9,613 nucleotides of DNA from Campylobacteraceae bacterium (lineage in GTDB: Bacteria; Campylobacterota; Campylobacteria; Campylobacterales; Sulfurovaceae). A program made the translations under genes and the position numbers. This document shows, one piece after another, positions 6,297-9,613 of this stretch; the stretch's first letter is position 1; every line of letters starts with the position of its first letter. The stretch is taken from positions 1 through 9,613 of the forward strand of contig JAMOSL010000111.1 in assembly GCA_027063105.1 (NCBI GenBank), in the 5' to 3' direction. The notes under the pieces were generated by a model. It was given only the letters and a program-made list of their open reading frames with translations, was not told the DNA's origin and made no database searches.

Positions 6297-7040
6297 GTGA
6301 GTGAACTAAAGGTATTTGCTTTAATTATTGGAACAGAAATTTTAAATAAGAGAAGAGAAGATAAACATTTTAATTTTGTATCTAACTTATTAAATAAATA
6401 TGGAAGAAAACTAGCTGGTTCATTTATTATAGAAGATGATCCTGCTCTCATTGTACAAACTATTAAGTTTTTGGCATCTCAATCAAATAGTATAATCTTT
6501 AGTTTCGGTGGAATTGGCTCAACACCAGATGATTATACACGCAAATGTGTAGCTATTGCATTAAGAGATGGAAAATTATATACTCATAAAGAGATTAAAG
6601 AAATTATAGAAGAGAAACTAGGAGATAGAGCTTATCCTCATGCTATTAATATGGCAGAACTTCCGAAAGGTTCAAAGTCAATAGAAAATGAATTTAATGG
6701 AATGCCTGCTTTTTCTTTAGATGATAAATACTTTTTTGTCCCTGGATTTCCAGAAATGAGTCATCCAATGCTTACTAAAATTGCAAAAGATTTATTCATA
6801 GAGAAAAGAATATATTATCGTCATACACTAAGAGCTAAATGCAGAGAAACAATATTTATAGATATAATGAAAGAGATGCCTCAAGAAATTGAGTTCTCCT
6901 CTCTGCCAAAATATAATAATGGAAAGCAAGAAACATCTATATCAATAGCATCTTATAATAAAAAATTATCATTAGAAACTTTTGATAGATATATTAAATT
7001 ATTAGATGATAAAAATATAAAGTTTAATTTAGAAGATTAA
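6297..7040 (+). CDS. MoCF/CinA-N domain protein (molybdopterin-binding-like, stand-alone)
   Basis: The 247-residue protein has the fold signature of the molybdopterin-binding MoCF family as found in the N-terminal half of CinA. It shows ALIIGTEILNKRREDKH (8-24), where CinA proteins have a GdELL-type motif, then FSFGGIGSTPDDYTR (68-82), equivalent to the GGLGPTxDD loop, and FVPGFPEMSHPML (147-159), equivalent to PGVPxEM. The nicotinamide-nucleotide amidase half of full CinA is absent. Such short proteins are usually annotated as competence/damage-inducible protein A or molybdopterin-binding; substrate and role are not established, and related domains include ADP-ribose pyrophosphatases. The start is GTG 6297, with GAGGAG at 6286-6291 inside the end of rpoD and 5 nt between, so it is probably co-transcribed and coupled with rpoD. 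It converges with the cbiC-like gene after 18 nt. Family call good, function uncertain. Confidence 0.8.
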   Translation: MSELKVFALIIGTEILNKRREDKHFNFVSNLLNKYGRKLAGSFIIEDDPALIVQTIKFLASQSNSIIFSFGGIGSTPDDYTRKCVAIALRDGKLYTHKEIKEIIEEKLGDRAYPHAINMAELPKGSKSIENEFNGMPAFSLDDKYFFVPGFPEMSHPMLTKIAKDLFIEKRIYYRHTLRAKCRETIFIDIMKEMPQEIEFSSLPKYNNGKQETSISIASYNKKLSLETFDRYIKLLDDKNIKFNLED

Positions 7041-7058
7041 ACTCTATTTATTATTTGA

Positions 7059-7775
7059 CTACTTACCGTTATATTTTCCAAACTCAGTATCATAATCTCT
7101 AATTAATCTATATCCAGCATGAAGTGTAGCTACGACCATTGTTGATGCTCCATAACGACCTTCTAAAACTATTCCATCTACTCCAAATCGTTCTAAGAAA
7201 TCTTTTCCATACTCTTTTGACTCTACAACATTAACAAATCCAACAGGGAAAAGTAATAACATTACATTGTCTAAGTTTACATTCTCTTTTATTAAAGTGT
7301 TAATAGTAGCATATATAAATGTTGGGGCATTTCCACATGCTAAAATCATAGGTTTATCACTATATTTTTTAATTGCTAATTCTACTCCTGCATAAGAACG
7401 AGTTGTGTTATTCTCTTTTGCCATTTCAAAAACTTCAGGCTCATTTACATAACAGATAACCTCATTATTATACTTATCAAGATAAAATTTACTAAGTCCA
7501 GAACGAATCATATTTGTATCTACAATGAGTTTAGCCTCTTTCTCTAAAAGAGACTTAAGCTTTAACATAGCATTTGGAGTAAAAAATATGTTATCAAGAA
7601 CTTGCTCAAAACAGGTAGTAGTATGAATTAATCTTTCAATTACTGCTTTCTCTTCATCACTAAAGTTGGAGTAGCCTTTATAACTGGCTATCTCCTCTTT
7701 TATCATCTCAAAAGACTTTAAAGATATTTCATCACCTATATTTAAAGGTGGCTCTTTTAATTTAAAGTTTTGCAT
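7059..7775 (-). CDS. cbiC: Precorrin-8X methylmutase-like protein (CbiC/CobH family)
   Basis: CbiC/CobH moves the C-11 methyl group of precorrin-8 to C-12, giving hydrogenobyrinate or its cobalt form in cobalamin synthesis. The 238-residue protein has the family landmarks: RLIHTTTCF (48-56) with the conserved histidine H51, the VDTNMIRSGL segment (85-94), CGNAPTFIY (147-155), FPVGFVNVVESKEY (176-189) and EGRYGASTMVVATLHA (205-220). It is longer than typical CbiC (about 210), mainly through about 20-25 N-terminal residues and a charged C-terminal tail. It also departs from the common motifs: Cys55 where Asp is usual, and VNVVESK for VGAAESK. ATG 7775 overlaps the end of the 98-residue gene by 14 nt; the ribosome site is weak, suggesting coupling. 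No other cobalamin gene is in the window. Family membership is likely; a standard cobalamin role is probable but not shown. Confidence 0.8.
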   Translation of the reverse strand: MQNFKLKEPPLNIGDEISLKSFEMIKEEIASYKGYSNFSDEEKAVIERLIHTTTCFEQVLDNIFFTPNAMLKLKSLLEKEAKLIVDTNMIRSGLSKFYLDKYNNEVICYVNEPEVFEMAKENNTTRSYAGVELAIKKYSDKPMILACGNAPTFIYATINTLIKENVNLDNVMLLLFPVGFVNVVESKEYGKDFLERFGVDGIVLEGRYGASTMVVATLHAGYRLIRDYDTEFGKYNGK

Positions 7776-8058
7776 TATGAGCTTCTATATCCTCTTTTTC
7801 TTTATTAATTTGTTCTTCCATTGCCATAAGACCTAAACGAACTTCATTAAGATAAAATGGACTAACATCTTCATCTTTAGACCATCTAACTTCATCTAAT
7901 CTACCTGTATATTTTTCAGACATATCTTCTAACTTTTTTTCAAAAATATCAATAGTTTCACAATTTTCAATATCACCAGTTTCACTATCTTCTAATTCAA
8001 TATACCAATCAGTCTGATTCTTATTCATTTTTATAGTAGCATCAAAAATAACTTCCAT
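7762..8058 (-). CDS. Conserved-looking acidic protein, 98 aa, unknown function
   Basis: I do not recognise this family. The ORF starts at ATG 8058, 1 nt after the argG stop, with AAGG inside the final argG codons about 6 nt upstream; it ends overlapping cbiC by 14 nt. It is therefore translated as part of an argG-orf98-cbiC operon. The protein is soluble, acidic and has no signal or membrane segment. Residues 1-40 look like alternating beta strands (FDATIKM, WYIELED, ETIDIFEKK). The middle has YTGRLDEVRWSKDEDVSPFYL, and about residues 70-98 form a charged helix with coiled-coil character (MAMEEQINKEKEDIEAHNAKL). A single cysteine is at residue 33 and there is no metal-binding cluster. Tight gene packing and a good start signal make it a real gene. 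It could be a small binding or assembly partner, but nothing in the sequence names a partner. Confidence 0.7.
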   Translation of the reverse strand: MEVIFDATIKMNKNQTDWYIELEDSETGDIENCETIDIFEKKLEDMSEKYTGRLDEVRWSKDEDVSPFYLNEVRLGLMAMEEQINKEKEDIEAHNAKL

Positions 8059-8059
8059 T

Positions 8060-9319
8060 TTAAACCTTTAGAGAATCTAAATTACCGACTAAAGACTCAA
8101 TTCTATGTGGTTGTTTTTTCCCCTCTATAATGAATCTTAAAGCATTAAGTCTAATGAATCCCTCGGCATCTGCTTGATTATAAACTTCATCTTCTTCAAA
8201 TGTAGAGTGTTCTTGGCTATATAAAGATTCAGCAGAATCTCTTCCAACAACCATGACATTACCTTTATATAATTTAAGTTTTACTTCACCATTTACATTC
8301 TCTTGAGTTGCATCAATAGCTGACTGTAACATTTTTCTCTCTGGAGACCACCAAAAACCATTATAAATAAGTTTTGCATATTTTGGCATAAGTTCGTCTT
8401 TAAGATGTGCCTCTTCTCTATCTAGCGTAATAGACTCAATAGCTCTATGTGCTTTGAGCATAATTGTTCCACCTGGAGTTTCATAACAACCTCTAGCTTT
8501 CATTCCAACAAATCTATTTTCAACAATATCAATTCTACCAATACCGTGTTTATTTCCATAAGCATTTAAAGCTTCTAAAATAGTAGCTGGAGACATATCT
8601 TCACCATTAATTGCCACTGGGTCACCATTTGTATATTTGATTGTAATATATTCTGCTTCGTCTGGAGCATTTTCAGGACTTACAGACCACAACCACATAT
8701 CCTCTTCAGGTTCATGATTGGGATCTTCTAGTATTTCACCCTCATAAGATATATGAAGTAAATTTGCGTCCATTGAATATGGAGATTTCTTACCATTTTG
8801 AGCTATCTCTATACCATGTTCTTTTGCATACTCTAAAAGTTTTGTTCTTGAATTTAAATCCCACTCTCTCCAAGGAGCAATAACTGCGATAGATGGATCA
8901 AGACTAAGGTAACCTAATTCAAATCTAACTTGGTCATTACCTTTTCCAGTTGCACCGTGACTAACAGCATCAGCACCAGTAGCTTTTGCTATCTCAATTT
9001 GCTTTTTAGATATAAGAGGTCTGGCAATAGAAGTTCCTAAAAGATACTCTCCCTCATATATAGTATTAGCTCTAAACATAGGGAATACAAAATCTTTTAC
9101 AAACTCCTCTCTCAAATCCAAGATAAAGATATTCTCCTCTTTAATCCCAAATTTCAAAGCCTTCTCTTTAGCTGGTGCTACCTCTTCACCTTGCCCCAAA
9201 TCAGCAGTAAAAGTTACAACCTCACAACCATACTCATCTTGAAGCCACTTTAAAATAATGCTAGTATCCAACCCACCACTATAAGCCAGTACAGCCTTTT
9301 TAATATCTCTTTTTTTCAT
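8060..9319 (-). CDS. argG: Argininosuccinate synthase ArgG
   Basis: ArgG joins citrulline and aspartate using ATP to give argininosuccinate, the penultimate step of arginine synthesis; it acts as a cytoplasmic tetramer. With the chosen start it has 419 residues, normal for the family. The ATP-pyrophosphatase loop AYSGGLDTSIILKWL begins at residue 12. Other signatures are GQGEE, LGTSIARPLI, the highly conserved GATGKGNDQVRFE, PWREWDL, SPYSMDANLLHISYEGEILEDP, the citrulline/aspartate contacts in ENRFVGMKARGCYETPGGT and YNGFWWSPE. An ATG at 9331 is in frame, but GAGGA (9329 to 9325) overlaps it and stands 5 nt before ATG 9319, so the latter is the likely start, giving MKKRDIKKAVLAYSGG. Its promoter lies on an exact palindrome at 9347-9370, immediately after the stop of the upstream peptidase gene. 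It is followed by the 98-residue gene after 1 nt. Identity is certain. Confidence 0.97.
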   Translation of the reverse strand: MKKRDIKKAVLAYSGGLDTSIILKWLQDEYGCEVVTFTADLGQGEEVAPAKEKALKFGIKEENIFILDLREEFVKDFVFPMFRANTIYEGEYLLGTSIARPLISKKQIEIAKATGADAVSHGATGKGNDQVRFELGYLSLDPSIAVIAPWREWDLNSRTKLLEYAKEHGIEIAQNGKKSPYSMDANLLHISYEGEILEDPNHEPEEDMWLWSVSPENAPDEAEYITIKYTNGDPVAINGEDMSPATILEALNAYGNKHGIGRIDIVENRFVGMKARGCYETPGGTIMLKAHRAIESITLDREEAHLKDELMPKYAKLIYNGFWWSPERKMLQSAIDATQENVNGEVKLKLYKGNVMVVGRDSAESLYSQEHSTFEEDEVYNQADAEGFIRLNALRFIIEGKKQPHRIESLVGNLDSLKV

Positions 9320-9324
9320 ATAAA

Positions 9325-9329
9325 TCCTC
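9325..9329 (-). promoter_or_regulatory. Ribosome binding site fixing the argG start
   Basis: GAGGA on the minus strand is 5 nt before ATG 9319 and overlaps the competing upstream ATG at 9331-9329, which has no comparable site of its own. Confidence 0.7.
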
Positions 9330-9346
9330 ATTAATTTTATTTTTTG

Positions 9347-9370
9347 AATTATACTATAAAGAGTATAATT
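9347..9370 (-). promoter_or_regulatory. argG promoter -10 inside an exact 9-bp palindrome (operator candidate)
   Basis: AATTATACT (9347-9355) and AGTATAATT (9362-9370) are exact reverse complements with a 6-bp centre. The left arm, read on the minus strand, contains TATAAT (9353 to 9348), 28 nt before the argG ATG, so it is a good argG -10 box. The symmetric arm gives a TATAAT on the plus strand (9364-9369) as well. The TAG stop of the upstream peptidase gene (9354-9356) lies within it. A dimeric repressor bound here would block argG transcription. The reverse role, a terminator for the peptidase gene, is less likely because no T-run follows on the minus strand. Confidence 0.5.
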
Positions 9371-9613
9371 TTAATAAACTCTTCACATCAGCTTTTCTAC
9401 CTAACCACTGATAATAAAGTTCACTCATATCTTGGCTTCCACCTTTTGACAATATAAATTCTTTATATCCTTTTGCTTTTTCTTTATTGAATCCATTTGT
9501 TTTATCAATACATTCAAAAAAAGCATCAGCACTTAAAACCTCTGCCCATTTATAACTGTAATATCCAGCACTATATCCACCTGCAAATATATGAGCAAAT
9601 CCATTCTGAAATT
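9354..9613 (-). CDS. M3-family oligopeptidase, C-terminal end (partial)
   Basis: The open minus-strand frame enters from the window edge (codons from 9611) and stops at TAG 9354-9356, giving the last 85 residues. The segment FAHIFAGGYSAGYYSYKWAEVLSADAF is the very typical C-terminal block of M3 metallopeptidases (oligopeptidase A/PrlC, dipeptidyl carboxypeptidase Dcp), carrying the conserved tyrosines of the GYYSYKW loop that contact substrate. The tail KGYKEFILSKGGSQDMSELYYQWLGRKADVKSLLKLY is also family-like. These zinc enzymes degrade short peptides in the cytoplasm. The HExxH zinc motif would lie upstream, outside the window, so catalytic competence cannot be checked and PrlC cannot be told from Dcp. 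It ends 34 nt before argG with no clear terminator, so some read-through into argG is possible in addition to the argG promoter. Confidence 0.88.
   Translation of the reverse strand, partial: FQNGFAHIFAGGYSAGYYSYKWAEVLSADAFFECIDKTNGFNKEKAKGYKEFILSKGGSQDMSELYYQWLGRKADVKSLLKLYSL

Noticed and set aside
6254..6451. 65-codon minus-strand frame across the rpoD/CinA-like junction
   Set aside because: Antisense to two real genes and crosses their coupled junction; no ribosome site and no recognisable product.
7041..7058. Possible bidirectional terminator between the convergent genes
   Set aside because: The 18-nt gap and its flanks are AT-rich but show no stem of useful length on either strand, so no terminator is called.
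9320..9331. Upstream ATG start adding four residues to ArgG
   Set aside because: It overlaps the GAGGA ribosome site that serves ATG 9319.
9347..9370. Palindrome as an intrinsic terminator for the peptidase gene
   Set aside because: The stem is almost all A-T pairs and is followed on the minus strand by CAAAAAA rather than a T-run.

Overview
The window looks like a stretch of chromosome from a low-GC Campylobacterota (epsilonproteobacterium), probably of the Sulfurimonas/Sulfurovum/Arcobacter type. The evidence is AT-rich coding, strong TATAAT-type -10 boxes with little or no -35, a single rpoD of about 610 residues, and short tightly packed operons. The phylum call is an inference from protein style and gene packing; I cannot fix the genus. 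Everything recognisable is chromosomal housekeeping or biosynthesis. I see no insertion sequence, phage gene, tRNA, rRNA or CRISPR array, and no gene-free stretch longer than about 200 bp.

Layout, left to right. Positions 1-1077 (minus) hold a FIST-domain sensory protein cut by the window edge, with its own promoter and a flanking inverted repeat. Positions 1170-4255 (minus) hold one compact operon read as leuD, leuB, purU, trmL and a 49-residue membrane protein that overlaps the end of trmL. A 197-bp divergent region (4256-4452) carries the leuD promoter on one strand and the rpoD promoter on the other. Positions 4453-7040 (plus) hold rpoD and a stand-alone MoCF/CinA-N-type protein that starts within 3 nt of the rpoD stop. 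Positions 7059-9319 (minus) hold argG, a 98-residue protein of unknown function and a cbiC-like gene, in that reading order and with overlapping or touching ends. From 9354 (minus) there is the C-terminal end of an M3-family oligopeptidase. The two gene blocks converge at 7040/7059 with 18 nt between them.

Functionally the window combines leucine synthesis (leuB, leuD), arginine synthesis (argG), one-carbon metabolism (purU), wobble methylation of tRNA (trmL), the primary sigma factor, a possible cobalamin step (cbiC-like) and peptide turnover. In Escherichia coli TrmL acts on tRNA-Leu, so its place in a leucine operon is suggestive but unproven.

I did not find an obviously new multi-gene system. 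The least explained items are the two small conserved-looking genes (49 and 98 residues), an exact 9-bp palindrome lying on the argG -10 box, an exact 10-bp inverted repeat flanking the FIST promoter, and a divergent cbiC homologue away from any other cobalamin gene in view. Several start codons were reassigned from ribosome-binding-site position: leuD TTG 4255, leuB 3750, rpoD 4453, argG 9319 and the CinA-like gene GTG 6297.
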